DNA of 64,000 nt from JAVBMB01 sp031552995. Its GTDB lineage: Bacteria; Bacillota; Clostridia; Oscillospirales; Butyricicoccaceae. The notes beneath the pieces are model-generated. The model saw only the letters and a list, made by a program, of their open reading frames with translations, was not told the origin of the DNA and did not search any database. Location: positions 14,691 through 78,690 of the forward strand of contig JAVBMB010000001.1 in assembly GCA_031552995.1 (NCBI GenBank). Direction: 5' to 3'. Shown one piece after another: positions 8,593-18,406 of the stretch (positions are counted from its first letter, which is position 1; the number at the start of each line of letters is the position of its first letter). The translations under genes and the position numbers were made by a program.

Positions 8593-8862
8593 ATGAGCCA
8601 GAGCGACGTAATTGCAATAATCAAAGACGCCGTCTATACGACAATATCCGCCGCGGCGCCGATGCTTGTCGTAGCGATGGTCGTCGGCCTTGTCATATCG
8701 ATATTTCAGGCGACGACGCAGATAAACGAGCAGACACTGTCGTTTGTGCCAAAAATCGTCGCCGTGCTGCTGTCCATCGTGCTGTTCGGCGGGCATATAT
8801 TCGGCACGGTGCAAAGCTTTGTCGTCCGGCTGTTCGAATCTATAACCGGGTATTTGCATTAG
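8593..8862 (+). CDS. fliQ: Flagellar type III export gate protein FliQ
   Basis: An 89-residue protein with two hydrophobic helices (about residues 17-37 and 54-75) separated by the conserved loop Q-A-T-T-Q-I-N-E-Q-T-L-S-F-V-P-K near 39-54. FliQ packs around the FliP/FliR core of the export channel. The stop codon is immediately followed by the fliR start, so the two are probably translationally coupled. Confidence 0.97.
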   Translation: MSQSDVIAIIKDAVYTTISAAAPMLVVAMVVGLVISIFQATTQINEQTLSFVPKIVAVLLSIVLFGGHIFGTVQSFVVRLFESITGYLH

Positions 8863-9651
8863 ATGAGCGGCGCTGTGAACGGCATTTTGAGCAATGCCGA
8901 TTATTTTATACTTGTGCTTTTCCGCGTGGCGGGGCTTGTCATTCCGTCGCCGATATTCGGCCGCGTAAATATACCGACTATGGTCAAGGTGTGCTTTTCG
9001 GCGGCGCTGACGCTGTTTTTCTTCGCCGTATGCCCTCCGGCGTCCGCCATATCGTACAATACGCTTATCGGCTTTGCGCTTGCCTGCGCGCTTGAAGTGA
9101 TGATAGGCGTCGTGCTGGCATTTGTGACGAACCTGTTTTTCACGCTCACTTACACCGGCGGCCACCTGATAGATATGCAGATTGGCTTTGGCATCGTAAA
9201 CGTCTATGACCCGCAAAACAACACGCAGGTGCCGATGGTGGGCAACCTGATGAACATCATACTGCTTATAGTATTTTGGGGCGTCGACGGGCATCACAAG
9301 CTGCTTAATATTATTTACCGCACGTTCGAGGCATTACCTCCGGGCAACATCAAACTGTCGGGCGACATCGGCCTTCTGGCTGTCGAGCTGTTCGCAAAGG
9401 CGTTTATGCTGGGCGTAATGGTGGCGCTGCCGGTCATCGCATCGGGCCTGATACTGGAAATCGGCTTCGGTGTGCTGATGCGCACCGTGCCGCAGCTGCA
9501 TATGTTTGTAATCGGCATCCCTCTTAAGCTGCTGATTGGCATGATTCTTCTGCTTATAACGCTGCCGGTGTTCGTCACATTCAGCGACAGGATATTTACC
9601 GACATGTTCAACGGGGTGGAGGGCATGCTTGGCATGTTTGCCGGCGCATGA
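8863..9651 (+). CDS. fliR: Flagellar type III export gate protein FliR
   Basis: A 262-residue polytopic membrane protein that completes the FliPQR export channel. The sequence is largely hydrophobic, with the family landmark G-L-V-I-P-S-P-I-F-G near residues 26-35 and the central segment H-L-I-D-M-Q-I-G-F-G near 100-109. The start abuts fliQ with no spacer, and the end overlaps flhB by 4 bases (ATGA). Confidence 0.96.
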   Translation: MSGAVNGILSNADYFILVLFRVAGLVIPSPIFGRVNIPTMVKVCFSAALTLFFFAVCPPASAISYNTLIGFALACALEVMIGVVLAFVTNLFFTLTYTGGHLIDMQIGFGIVNVYDPQNNTQVPMVGNLMNIILLIVFWGVDGHHKLLNIIYRTFEALPPGNIKLSGDIGLLAVELFAKAFMLGVMVALPVIASGLILEIGFGVLMRTVPQLHMFVIGIPLKLLIGMILLLITLPVFVTFSDRIFTDMFNGVEGMLGMFAGA

Positions 9652-10733
9652 GCCAGTCGGGAGAGCGCACAGAACGCGCAACGCCCAAGCGGCGCAAGGA
9701 CGCGCGAGAAAAAGGCCAGGTGCTTAAGAGCATCGAGGTCAGCACGGCGTTTTGCAGCCTGCTTATCTTCGGCTTCATGCTGATGTTTATTCCGACATAT
9801 ATTTCGTCGATGGGCGGGATTATACGCGATTTTTTCAGCCCGGCTTATATGGTGTCGGCGGTCGATAACCTGAACGAGCAGACGGCGCTACAGCTGTATA
9901 CAGGGGTGCTGCAAAGCGCAATCGGCATTCTGCTGCCGATTCTCGGCGTCGCCTTTATATCGGGCATCGCCGCAAACCTGCTGCAGGTTGGGTTTTTGTT
10001 CACGACAAAAAGCCTGGCGCCCAAGATGGAGCGCATAAACCCGCTTAAGGGCTTTAAACGCATATTTTCGGCGCAGACCGTGATGACGCTGCTTAAGTCC
10101 GTTCTTAAAATCGTCGTCTTGGGCTACATATTCTACGGCGATTACAGGAAGCTGCTCGCCTCGTTCCCGGGGTATATGTCTCAGGGGATGTACGCCGCGC
10201 TGTTTGAGATACTGCGCACATGCTTTACAATCGCGCTTAAGATGTCGTTCGCGATGGCCATTATAGCGGCGTTTGACTATTTTTACCAATGGTTTAAGTA
10301 CGAAAAAGACCTGCGTATGACAAAGCAGGAGGTCAAGGACGAGTACAAGCTGATGGAGGGCGACCCGCAGATAAAGAGCCGCATCCGTCAAAAGCAGCGG
10401 CAGATGAGCATGATGCGCATGATGGAAAAAGTGCCGCAGGCAGACGTCGTCATCACGAACCCGACTCACTTCGCCGTGGCGCTTAAGTACGAGGAAGGCG
10501 GCTCCGGCGCGCCTGTTGTGCTGGCCAAGGGGCAGGACCATATGGCGCGTCGTATAAAAGAAGTCGCGCGCGAAAACAAAGTTAGCATTGTGGAAAACAA
10601 GCCGCTGGCGCAGACGCTTTACAAGCTGTGCGAAATCGGCGACGAGATACCCGAGCAGCTGTATCAGGCTGTGGCGGAGGTGCTTGTGTACGTATTCAGG
10701 CAAAAAAACGGTAACGCGGGGGTGAGGAAGTGA
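9648..10733 (+). CDS. flhB: Flagellar export switch protein FlhB
   Basis: FlhB controls the switch of export from rod/hook to filament substrates. The 361-residue protein has a basic N-terminus (E-R-T-E-R-A-T-P-K-R-R-K-D-A-R-E-K-G-Q-V near residues 5-24), four membrane helices to about residue 215 and a cytoplasmic domain with the autocleavage motif Asn-Pro-Thr-His at residues 271-274. All parts expected for function are present. It overlaps fliR upstream and flhA downstream by 4 bases each, a tightly coupled run. Confidence 0.97.
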   Translation: MSQSGERTERATPKRRKDAREKGQVLKSIEVSTAFCSLLIFGFMLMFIPTYISSMGGIIRDFFSPAYMVSAVDNLNEQTALQLYTGVLQSAIGILLPILGVAFISGIAANLLQVGFLFTTKSLAPKMERINPLKGFKRIFSAQTVMTLLKSVLKIVVLGYIFYGDYRKLLASFPGYMSQGMYAALFEILRTCFTIALKMSFAMAIIAAFDYFYQWFKYEKDLRMTKQEVKDEYKLMEGDPQIKSRIRQKQRQMSMMRMMEKVPQADVVITNPTHFAVALKYEEGGSGAPVVLAKGQDHMARRIKEVARENKVSIVENKPLAQTLYKLCEIGDEIPEQLYQAVAEVLVYVFRQKNGNAGVRK

Positions 10734-12769
10734 AGCTGAAAATTGCAGATGTCGGTTTTGCGGTGGCCGTTCTTGCCATCGTGATGGTCATGATTATCCC
10801 GCTTAGCTCTTTCATGATGGACATGCTCATCATCCTCAACATCACAATTTCGCTGATGATATTGATGCTGGCGCTGAACATTAAAGACCCTATGGAGTTT
10901 TCTGTCTTCCCGACGCTGCTGCTTGTAATAACGCTGTTCCGCCTGACGCTTAATCTGGCCTCGACAAGGCTTATTCTTGGCGACGAGGGCAACGCCGGAA
11001 ACATGATAAAGGTGTTCGGCGGCTTTGTTATCGGCGATAACCTCGTCGTCGGCATCATAATATTCATAATAATCATGCTGATTCAGTTTATGGTCATCAC
11101 AAAGGGCTCCGAGCGCGTCGCCGAAGTTTCGGCGCGCTTTACGCTGGACGCGATGCCCGGCAAGCAGATGGCGATTGACGCCGACCTGAACAGCGGAACC
11201 ATCGACGAAACGCAGGCGCGCGCAAGACGCGAAAAAATACAAAAAGAGGCCGATTTCCACGGCGCTATGGACGGCGCAAGCAAGTTTATCAAGGGCGACG
11301 CTATTTTGGGAATAATTGTCACCCTTATAAACATCGTCGGCGGTATAATAATCGGTATGCTTACCATGAACAAGTCATTTGGCGAGGTGTCGAAGATATT
11401 TATCCTTGCCACCGTCGGCGACGGGCTTGTCAGCCAGATTCCGGCGCTGCTCATATCGACGTCGGCAGGCATTATCGTCACAAGGTCCGGTGATGACAGG
11501 ACATTCGGCGCCGAGGTCATCGGGCAGGTGATGAACCAGCCGAACGTGCTTATACTTACGGGCGCGCTGTTGATAGTCATCAGCATGATACCCGGGCTGC
11601 CGCGCTTCAGGATGTGGATACTGGGCGGCACGCTGATAGCCATCGGGCTTGTCTCGCGCAGAAGCATGAAGAAAGAGACGCAGACGGCCCAGGAGGATGT
11701 GGCCGAGGCCGCCGCGCAGGAGAAACGCAAGCCTGAAAGCGTCACGACGCTGCTTCAGGTTGACCCCATCGAGCTGGAGTTCGGCTACGGCATCGTGCCG
11801 ATGGTTGATGTCAGCCAGGGCGGGGATTTGCTTGACCGCGTCGTTATGATTCGCCGGCAGTGCGCGCTTGATTTGGGCGTCATCGTGCCGGCCATAAGGC
11901 TAAGGGACAATATTCAGCTTGGGACGAATACATATGTTATCAAGATAAAGGGCAGTGAGGTCGCCAGAGGCGAAGTAATGGCCGACCATCTTCTTGCGCT
12001 GTCGACCGGGGATGTCGAGGAGGAGATGTACGGCATACCGACAGTCGAGCCGACATTCGGCCTGCCGGCGCTGTGGATAAACAGGTCGGAGCGCGAAAAG
12101 GCCGAGCTGCTCGGCTATTCGACCGTCGACCCGCCGTCGGTTATAGCGACGCACCTGACCGAGGTCGTTAAGCATCACGGACACGAGCTGCTTAACCGCC
12201 AGCAGGTGCAGACGCTTATCGACAACCTGTCGAAAGCGCAGCCGGCGCTTGTCGAAGAGGTCGTGCCGAAGATGTTCTCGCTGGGCGAGGTGCAGAAGGT
12301 GCTTGCGAATCTTCTCAGGGAGAATGTGCCGATACGCGACATGTCGACGATAATCGAGACAATGGGCGACTACGGCAATATCACGAGGGACCCCGAAATG
12401 ATGACCGAGTACGTGCGGCAGAACCTGCGCCGGTCGATTACGAGGCGCTTTATACCGGATAATGCCGCGCATGTCATCACCGTGGACCCGCAGCTTGAGC
12501 AGCTTATTGTCGAGCATACGAAGCAGAGCGAGCACGGGGCGTATCTGGCGCTGGAACCGACGCAGATACACACGATATTCGACCGCCTGCGCGCGATTGT
12601 GGAAAAAGTGAGCAACCTCGGCAAAAGCCCGGTCATCCTTACCTCGCCGCTCATCAGGCGGCAGTTCCGCAAAATAGCCGAGCAGATTTCCGCCGACCTG
12701 GTTGTGCTCAGCTACAACGAGCTGGAGCAGAATGTCGAAGTTTATTCGGAAGGGGTTGTGAGGCTCTAA
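10730..12769 (+). CDS. flhA: Flagellar export gate protein FlhA
   Basis: FlhA is the export gate engine that uses the proton motive force and receives substrate-chaperone complexes on a cytoplasmic ring. At 679 residues it is normal. The N-terminal half is polytopic with the FHIPEP signature region F-R-L-T-L-N-L-A-S-T-R-L-I-L near residues 69-82 and the conserved D-A-M-P-G-K-Q-M-A-I-D-A-D near 142-154; the C-terminal half (from about 330) is the soluble ring domain. The start is GTG 10730, within the stop of flhB (GTGA overlap). Confidence 0.97.
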   Translation: MKLKIADVGFAVAVLAIVMVMIIPLSSFMMDMLIILNITISLMILMLALNIKDPMEFSVFPTLLLVITLFRLTLNLASTRLILGDEGNAGNMIKVFGGFVIGDNLVVGIIIFIIIMLIQFMVITKGSERVAEVSARFTLDAMPGKQMAIDADLNSGTIDETQARARREKIQKEADFHGAMDGASKFIKGDAILGIIVTLINIVGGIIIGMLTMNKSFGEVSKIFILATVGDGLVSQIPALLISTSAGIIVTRSGDDRTFGAEVIGQVMNQPNVLILTGALLIVISMIPGLPRFRMWILGGTLIAIGLVSRRSMKKETQTAQEDVAEAAAQEKRKPESVTTLLQVDPIELEFGYGIVPMVDVSQGGDLLDRVVMIRRQCALDLGVIVPAIRLRDNIQLGTNTYVIKIKGSEVARGEVMADHLLALSTGDVEEEMYGIPTVEPTFGLPALWINRSEREKAELLGYSTVDPPSVIATHLTEVVKHHGHELLNRQQVQTLIDNLSKAQPALVEEVVPKMFSLGEVQKVLANLLRENVPIRDMSTIIETMGDYGNITRDPEMMTEYVRQNLRRSITRRFIPDNAAHVITVDPQLEQLIVEHTKQSEHGAYLALEPTQIHTIFDRLRAIVEKVSNLGKSPVILTSPLIRRQFRKIAEQISADLVVLSYNELEQNVEVYSEGVVRL

Positions 12770-13981
12770 ATGCTTGTAAAAAAATATCAGGCAAGAGATA
12801 TGCAGCAGGCGATGGACAGTATTATCAAGGAGCTGGGATCCGAGGCCGTGATACTGAACAGCCGCAAAATGCGCCGAAAGGGCTTTATAAACCTGTTTAA
12901 AAAGCCGATTGTCGAGGTGATGGTGGCCTACGACCCGGCCAAGATACCAATGGCAAAGAAGCTGAACGCTGTGCTGCCGGCTTACGCTGCCTATGCAAAC
13001 GGCGGCGCGGCGGAGCAAAACGCGCCCGAGGATAAAAAGCCGGACGTCCCGGCCGAGGGGGCCGTGGCGGCGCCCGTCGCGTCTATCGGCGCAGGCGAGC
13101 AGATTACGCATCTCGACGCTCGAATAGATTCGCTTGACCAAATGCTCAGCGACTTTATCAACAAGTTTTCGTTTGTCAAGCGCGATGTGACGTATGATTT
13201 TTCCGACGATGTTCAGGATTTGATGCAGAAGCTGATAGAGGAGCAGGTGCGCGAGGAGCTTGCCTGTTCGCTGGCGAGGGAGACCGAGATGATTCTGCGC
13301 AGGCAGAGGGGCTCGTCCGCCGTAGAGGTGATGGAGCATCTTATTCTTGAGATGATTGGCTCGCCGGACCCCGTGCAGCCGAAAAAGTTCCACCAAAAGA
13401 TTATACTGCTTGCCGGGCCGACGGGCGTCGGCAAGACGACGTCGCTTGTGAAACTGGCGGCAAACTTCGCTCTTAAGCAAAAACGCAAGGTGGGCATCAT
13501 CAACACCGACACATACAGGATTGCGGCGCAGGAGCAGCTTAAGACCTACGCCGATATACTCAGCATTCCGCTGGCCGTCGTGTATCAGATTGATGAGCTG
13601 TCAGGCGCGCTTGAGGGCATGGCCGACCGCGACGTGATATTCATCGACACGGCGGGCAAGCGCCCCGGGGACGAGCAGCACCGCACCGACCTGAAAAAAA
13701 TCATCGCCGTTGCGGCGCCCGAGGATATACTGCTGTGCGTCTCGGCGCCGACAAGCTTCTCGGCGATTCAGGAGGTTGTCGATACATACGGCTTTGTGGG
13801 GGATTATAAGCTGCTTGTGACAAAGCTGGACGAGACGCGCTATCGCGGCATGCTGCTTAACCTGTGCTGGTATGCAAAAAAACGCCTTGCATACGTGACG
13901 GTGGGGCAGAATGTGCCCGACGACATCGAGAATGTCGACGCCGAGGCCATAGTCGGCCACCTGCTGAGGAAAACACAATGA
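12770..13981 (+). CDS. flhF: SRP-type GTPase FlhF (flagellar placement)
   Basis: FlhF sets flagellar number and position, with FlhG as its partner. The 403-residue protein has the N-terminal basic B domain, a variable Ala/Pro linker (about residues 75-105) and a C-terminal NG domain with P-loop G-P-T-G-V-G-K-T-T at 216-224, D-T-Y-R-I-A-A-Q-E-Q-L near 246-256, D-T-A-G near 292-295 and T-K-L-D near 350-353. It abuts flhA without spacer and its stop overlaps the flhG start (ATGA). Confidence 0.96.
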   Translation: MLVKKYQARDMQQAMDSIIKELGSEAVILNSRKMRRKGFINLFKKPIVEVMVAYDPAKIPMAKKLNAVLPAYAAYANGGAAEQNAPEDKKPDVPAEGAVAAPVASIGAGEQITHLDARIDSLDQMLSDFINKFSFVKRDVTYDFSDDVQDLMQKLIEEQVREELACSLARETEMILRRQRGSSAVEVMEHLILEMIGSPDPVQPKKFHQKIILLAGPTGVGKTTSLVKLAANFALKQKRKVGIINTDTYRIAAQEQLKTYADILSIPLAVVYQIDELSGALEGMADRDVIFIDTAGKRPGDEQHRTDLKKIIAVAAPEDILLCVSAPTSFSAIQEVVDTYGFVGDYKLLVTKLDETRYRGMLLNLCWYAKKRLAYVTVGQNVPDDIENVDAEAIVGHLLRKTQ

Positions 13982-14838
13982 ACTCCGGCATCGTATTGGA
14001 TCAGGCGCAAAGCCTGCGCGACATGGTGAGCAGAAACAGGTCGCGCCACAAAATAATTACGGTTACAAGCGGCAAGGGCGGCGTAGGCAAGTCCAGCATA
14101 ACGGTGAATCTGGCGATTGCGCTGGCGCGGATAGGCTACAGCGTTCTCGTCGTCGACGCCGATTTTGGGCTTGCTAATATCGACGTCATGCTTGGCATAA
14201 ACGCAAAATACAACCTGAGCCATCTGCTTCGCGGCCAGCGCACGCTGGGCGAGCTTGTGCAGCAGGGGTATCAGGGCGTCAAGTTCATCTCGGGCGGGTC
14301 GGGCGTTTACGAGCTTCTGTGCATGGATGAGGCGCAGCTGAACGGCGTGATGAACGGCCTGCTGGACATGAGGGAAGGCATAGACATAATTTTATTTGAC
14401 ACAGGCGCCGGAATAAACGACAATGTACTTAAGCTGATTATGGCGTCTACCGAGACAATTGTTGTAACGACGCCCGAGCCGACGGCGATACTTGACGCGT
14501 ACGCGCTGGTAAAGACGGTGAACAAAAGCGAGGGCGCGCCGCCTATCAGGCTTGTGATGAACAAATGCGAGACGAAGCGCGAGGCCGAAAACGCGATAGT
14601 AGGCTTTCAGAGCATTATACGCAAATATATGAGGTGGGAGATTGAATCTCTTGGCGCGGTGTACTTCGATACCGAGGTGTCGAAATCGATAAAACGGCAG
14701 ACGCCGATAATCGTCAGCCACCCGAACGGTCAGACGGCCAGGGGGATAACCGATATCGCGCGTGCGCTGATGCAGCTTCCGACTCAGGAAGCGGCGAGCA
14801 ACCCCATAACAAGGCTGTTTTCACGCTTTTTGAAATAG
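13978..14838 (+). CDS. flhG: MinD-like ATPase FlhG (flagellar number control)
   Basis: FlhG (YlxH, FleN) is a MinD/ParA-type ATPase that activates the FlhF GTPase and limits the number of flagella. ATG 13978 overlaps the flhF stop; a longer in-frame reading from 13864 lies entirely inside flhF and was rejected. The 286-residue protein has the N-terminal FlhF-activating segment D-Q-A-Q-S-L-R-D-M near residues 7-15, the deviant Walker A G-K-G-G-V-G-K-S-S near residues 31-39, and V-V-D-A-D-F-G-L-A-N-I-D near 58-69. Confidence 0.95.
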   Translation: MNSGIVLDQAQSLRDMVSRNRSRHKIITVTSGKGGVGKSSITVNLAIALARIGYSVLVVDADFGLANIDVMLGINAKYNLSHLLRGQRTLGELVQQGYQGVKFISGGSGVYELLCMDEAQLNGVMNGLLDMREGIDIILFDTGAGINDNVLKLIMASTETIVVTTPEPTAILDAYALVKTVNKSEGAPPIRLVMNKCETKREAENAIVGFQSIIRKYMRWEIESLGAVYFDTEVSKSIKRQTPIIVSHPNGQTARGITDIARALMQLPTQEAASNPITRLFSRFLK

Positions 14839-14884
14839 TGATATCGACAGCGCACGGTGATACATATGCTAAAGGAGTAGTGTT

Positions 14885-15604
14885 ATGAGCAAGAACGGTG
14901 AAATGCCCCTGAAGCTTGGAGATAAGCTGGAAATCAGCTCCGGAGGGCTGGAGATTTATGTAAGCAGCCTTGAGGATATAACGCCGCAGGGCGACTATGG
15001 CCTTTCGATACCGCAGCGGCACGGCCGTCAGGCAATACTGCGCGCGGGCACCGAGGCCGAGCTGATATTTTACCGCGCGGACGGGCGGTACAGCATGGCC
15101 GCCTCCGTACTTGGGTACATGGCATCGGGCTCCGTTCAGCTGCTTGTAGTCAGGCCAAGGGTTGATGAAATCCGCCGCGCGCAGCGCCGCAGGGCGTTCC
15201 GCATGCCTATGGCGTCGGTCGCCGTCGTCGGCGCCGGCTGGCCCGAGGTGCTGCCCTACGGCCGCCCCTCGAACAGACAGAACAGCGAAGAGAGCGTAAA
15301 GACCGTCGATATAAGCGAGTACGGCGTAGGGTTCATCACACTCGGCCAATACAACCCGGGTGACAAGGTGTACATGCGCATCGCCCTCAACTGGCCGGAG
15401 CCGGGTTCCCCTCCAGTCGAGGTGTTCGGGCTTGTCCGCCGGCGTATGCCGGTAGATTCGCGCAGCGGTGAGGTCGTCATAGGGGTGGAGTTTACAACGA
15501 TAAGCCAGAACGACCGCAAATACATAGCAAAATACATCATCCAAAAGCAGCAGGCCGAAATCGGCCGCCGCATGGCGCGGCACATCCGCAAAAAAGAGGA
15601 TTGA
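14885..15604 (+). CDS. YcgR-like PilZ domain protein (cyclic di-GMP receptor)
   Basis: A 239-residue protein with a YcgR-type N-terminal domain and a C-terminal PilZ domain. The two PilZ signatures are present: an arginine cluster R-R-A-Q-R-R-R-A-F-R near residues 98-107 and D-I-S-E-Y-G-V-G-F near 142-150, which together bind cyclic di-GMP in this family. Known homologues act as a flagellar brake or clutch that slows the motor when cyclic di-GMP is high. The position between flhG and fliA agrees with a motility role; the exact partner (MotA or switch) is inferred. Confidence 0.88.
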   Translation: MSKNGEMPLKLGDKLEISSGGLEIYVSSLEDITPQGDYGLSIPQRHGRQAILRAGTEAELIFYRADGRYSMAASVLGYMASGSVQLLVVRPRVDEIRRAQRRRAFRMPMASVAVVGAGWPEVLPYGRPSNRQNSEESVKTVDISEYGVGFITLGQYNPGDKVYMRIALNWPEPGSPPVEVFGLVRRRMPVDSRSGEVVIGVEFTTISQNDRKYIAKYIIQKQQAEIGRRMARHIRKKED

Positions 15605-15659
15605 TGGTAATAAGCCCGGGGTAAACAACCGGCGGAAAAGTTCCGGAGGAGGTGGCGGC

Positions 15660-16448
15660 ATGGCTACCGAGGTTCAAACGGCAGAGGTCGACGCGGCAGC
15701 CGAAGCGCAGGCCGCGATTTTGCGCCTGTGGCAGGCGTATAAATCAAACGGAGACGCCGCGGCGAAGGATCAGCTTTTGATGCATTATGTGCCGCTTGTA
15801 AAGCATGTTGTGAGAAGAATGATGCCGAAGTATAATTCTCACAATGAATATGACGATATGATTAGTAGCGGGACTATCGGGCTGATTGATGCCGTTGACA
15901 AGTTCGATTTGGCGCACGGCGTCAAGTTCGAGACATATGCGGTCACGCGCATCAGGGGCGAGATACTGGACTATATGCGCTCTCAGGATTGGGCGCCCAG
16001 CAGCCTGCGCAAAAAAATCAATACAATATCGGCGACGTATGACGAGCTTGAGGGCCTTACCGGCGACACGCCCAGCGACAGCGTCGTGGCCGAAAAGCTG
16101 GGCATACCGGTGTCGCAGGTTCAAAAGGTGATGAGCAAGACGCACGCGTTTAATCTGGTTAACTTTGAGGATACGCTCAGCTCGTGCTACACCTCGCCCG
16201 CCGATGTCTCCGGCTCGTGGGAGGATACGCCGGAAAACCTGACGGTGAACAAAGAGGTCAAACGCATTTTGGCCGAGGTCATCGACGAGCTGCCCGATAA
16301 AGAGCGGCTTGTGATTACGCTGTATTACTACGAGGAGCTTATGCTGAAGGAGATTGCCGAAATCCTGCGGGTGTCGGAATCGCGAGTGTCGCAGATACAC
16401 TCGAAGGTGCTCAGCCGTATGAAGGGTAAGCTTCAAAAAATATTCTGA
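15660..16448 (+). CDS. fliA: RNA polymerase sigma factor FliA (sigma-28/SigD)
   Basis: The alternative sigma factor for late flagellar genes. The 262-residue protein has region 2 (Y-D-D-M-I-S-S-G-T-I-G-L-I-D-A-V-D-K-F near residues 64-82), region 3 and a region 4 helix-turn-helix (L-K-E-I-A-E-I-L-R-V-S-E-S-R-V-S-Q-I-H near residues 230-248). GGAGGAGGTGG before ATG 15660 is a strong ribosome site. Probable targets in the window are the promoters at 19565-19591 and 61712-61738. Its likely antagonist FlgM is encoded at 21664. Confidence 0.97.
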   Translation: MATEVQTAEVDAAAEAQAAILRLWQAYKSNGDAAAKDQLLMHYVPLVKHVVRRMMPKYNSHNEYDDMISSGTIGLIDAVDKFDLAHGVKFETYAVTRIRGEILDYMRSQDWAPSSLRKKINTISATYDELEGLTGDTPSDSVVAEKLGIPVSQVQKVMSKTHAFNLVNFEDTLSSCYTSPADVSGSWEDTPENLTVNKEVKRILAEVIDELPDKERLVITLYYYEELMLKEIAEILRVSESRVSQIHSKVLSRMKGKLQKIF

Positions 16449-16519
16449 CGACGCGCGGCGGCGCCCGCGCGGGCCGAAACCGAAACATGCAGCTCGCCGG
16501 CGCGGCGAAGGGAGGGCAT

Positions 16520-18310
16520 ATGGCTTGGGACGCTAAGTACTTCAGCGCAGATGACCGTGAGGCTGCCCTTGAGCAGGCGCGTCTCAAGTGGAATGCCCAG
16601 GAGCTTAACATCAGTATCAGGGTTGTCAGCGAACCGGGCGCCCAGGCGCCGGGCCTGTTTTTGGCACTGTTTAGCGACAATGCCGTCGACCGGACTGCCG
16701 CCGAAAATATGGACGGGCGCGTTACGGCGCTGTATCTTGACGGCGGCGTGCGCATCGAGCTGTATCCCAGCCTTGGCAGGGGCAAGCCGCTTAGCGCGGA
16801 CAGGACAAAGAAGTACATACAGCGCAAGAACATAACCGGCCTGAATAACGCGGCGCTCAAAATCCTGCTGGACAGGGGCGCGGGGTTTGCCGATGTGGCC
16901 CCGGCGCAGAGAGAGGTCATCCTCGACCAGGATATCGAGGTGACGATATCGAAGGACGAGATGGACGCGATGGCCGTGCTTCTGCCCGCCGACCCCGGCG
17001 GAAGCAAGCTTTCGGCCGGCGCGCTTGAAATGAAGCTGGCGGCCGCCGGCGTGACATACGGCGTATACAGGCAGGCGCTGCAGATGATGGAGCTTGAGCA
17101 GAACAGCGAAAAATCCTACCGGGTGGCGCGCGGCAAGCGGCCGATAGACGGCAAGGATGGCTATTTGACATATCATTTCCGCCGAGAGATACGCATTGCG
17201 CCGAAGATACTTGAGGACGACAGGGTCGACATTAAAACGCTGGATTTGTTCGAGCCGGTGCGCACGGGGCAATTGCTTGTAACCCGCACCCCGCCGGACC
17301 CCGGCGAGGACGGCATGACGGTGACAGGCAAGGTGCGCCCGCCGAAGCCGGGCAAAAACATGCCGATGCCGGGCGGCAAAAATGTAACGGTAGACGACGA
17401 AAAGCTGTTTATGTCGGCGGCGCGCAGCGGTATGGTGCAGTTCAGCAACAACACCGTCAGCGTAAGCGATGTTTTCACAGTCAAGGGCGACTGCGATATG
17501 GGCGTTGGCAATATAGAGTTTGACGGGCATGTGCAGATAGAGGGCGGCGTCATCCAGACGATTACAATCAGGGCGACGGGCAATATCACGGTTGGCGGCA
17601 CGGTCGAAAGCGCCGTGCTTCAGGCCGGGGGCGATGTTGTGCTCCGCGGCGGCGTGCGCGGCGCGCGCAGCGGGTATGTCTCGGCGGGCGGCAATGTCAC
17701 CGCCAGGTTTATCGAGCGGTGCAGGGTGCAGGCCGGCGGGTGGATTCAGGCGGGGTATATCGTCCACAGCGAGCTTGAGGCCGGGTCGATGATTACGGTC
17801 AGGGGCAAGGTGGCAAGCGTTGTCGGCGGTTCGATAATCGCAGGAGAGGGCATAACCGTGGGATACCTGGGCTCTACCGCAGGAACCGCGACCGAGGTGT
17901 CGGTCGGCATCACTCCTGATACGCGCAACAGGCTGGCCGGTATGCATCTTGACATGATGGAGCTGATGAAGGAGCTTGACAAGCTGGGCAAGATGAAAAT
18001 ATATCTGGAAAAGGCCGGCGACCTTGACGAGAGCAAGCTGAATATGTATGAGTCGGTTATCGACAGTATTCTGCACTACAACGACCTGCTGACCCAGCGC
18101 GCCGACCTGTATAACCAGATAAACGCCAAGGTCGAAAACAGCATATACGGCAAGGTGAATGTCGTCAACACGGTGTATCCCGGCGTCAAAATCACAATCG
18201 CCTCCTCCGGCCTTAAGATAGAGCGGGAGAATGCGCATGTCACATACCGCAATGTCAAAGGGGAGATAACGCAGAGCCCCTGCGAGGCGGAATCGGGCGA
18301 TATAAGATAG
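16520..18310 (+). CDS. FapA family polymer-forming protein (DUF342)
   Basis: A 596-residue protein. Residues about 1-50 resemble the Jag-type N-terminal domain (K-Y-F-S-A-D-D-R-E-A-A-L-E-Q-A), followed by a long glycine/valine-rich region with repeated G-x-V beta-helix turns (about residues 270-480), as in the DUF342/FapA family, and a C-terminal coiled coil near 475-540. Start ATG 16520 is chosen for the GGAGGG site just upstream and the match to family N-termini; ATG 16487 lacks one. FapA-type genes recur beside fliA in Clostridia flagellar operons; the molecular function is not established. Confidence 0.8.
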   Translation: MAWDAKYFSADDREAALEQARLKWNAQELNISIRVVSEPGAQAPGLFLALFSDNAVDRTAAENMDGRVTALYLDGGVRIELYPSLGRGKPLSADRTKKYIQRKNITGLNNAALKILLDRGAGFADVAPAQREVILDQDIEVTISKDEMDAMAVLLPADPGGSKLSAGALEMKLAAAGVTYGVYRQALQMMELEQNSEKSYRVARGKRPIDGKDGYLTYHFRREIRIAPKILEDDRVDIKTLDLFEPVRTGQLLVTRTPPDPGEDGMTVTGKVRPPKPGKNMPMPGGKNVTVDDEKLFMSAARSGMVQFSNNTVSVSDVFTVKGDCDMGVGNIEFDGHVQIEGGVIQTITIRATGNITVGGTVESAVLQAGGDVVLRGGVRGARSGYVSAGGNVTARFIERCRVQAGGWIQAGYIVHSELEAGSMITVRGKVASVVGGSIIAGEGITVGYLGSTAGTATEVSVGITPDTRNRLAGMHLDMMELMKELDKLGKMKIYLEKAGDLDESKLNMYESVIDSILHYNDLLTQRADLYNQINAKVENSIYGKVNVVNTVYPGVKITIASSGLKIERENAHVTYRNVKGEITQSPCEAESGDIR

Positions 18311-18406
18311 CTTCCCGGCCCGGGGGCGGGAAGAAGAGGCCATATTTACCCCGCGGCGGACACGCCGCACAAGAGGTATCCACGCGCCGCAAGGAGGTGC
18401 GCCGTA

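Noticed and set aside
11900..13480. A 526-codon minus-strand frame opposite flhA and flhF
   Set aside because: Spans two conserved genes on the other strand; no ribosome site.
13864..13977. N-terminal extension of flhG
   Set aside because: The extension lies wholly within flhF in another frame and is Arg/Cys-rich; the ATG at 13978 gives the normal FlhG start.
16433..18370. A 645-codon open frame on the minus strand across fapA
   Set aside because: Antisense shadow of the DUF342 gene; the product is rich in Arg and His with no domain pattern.
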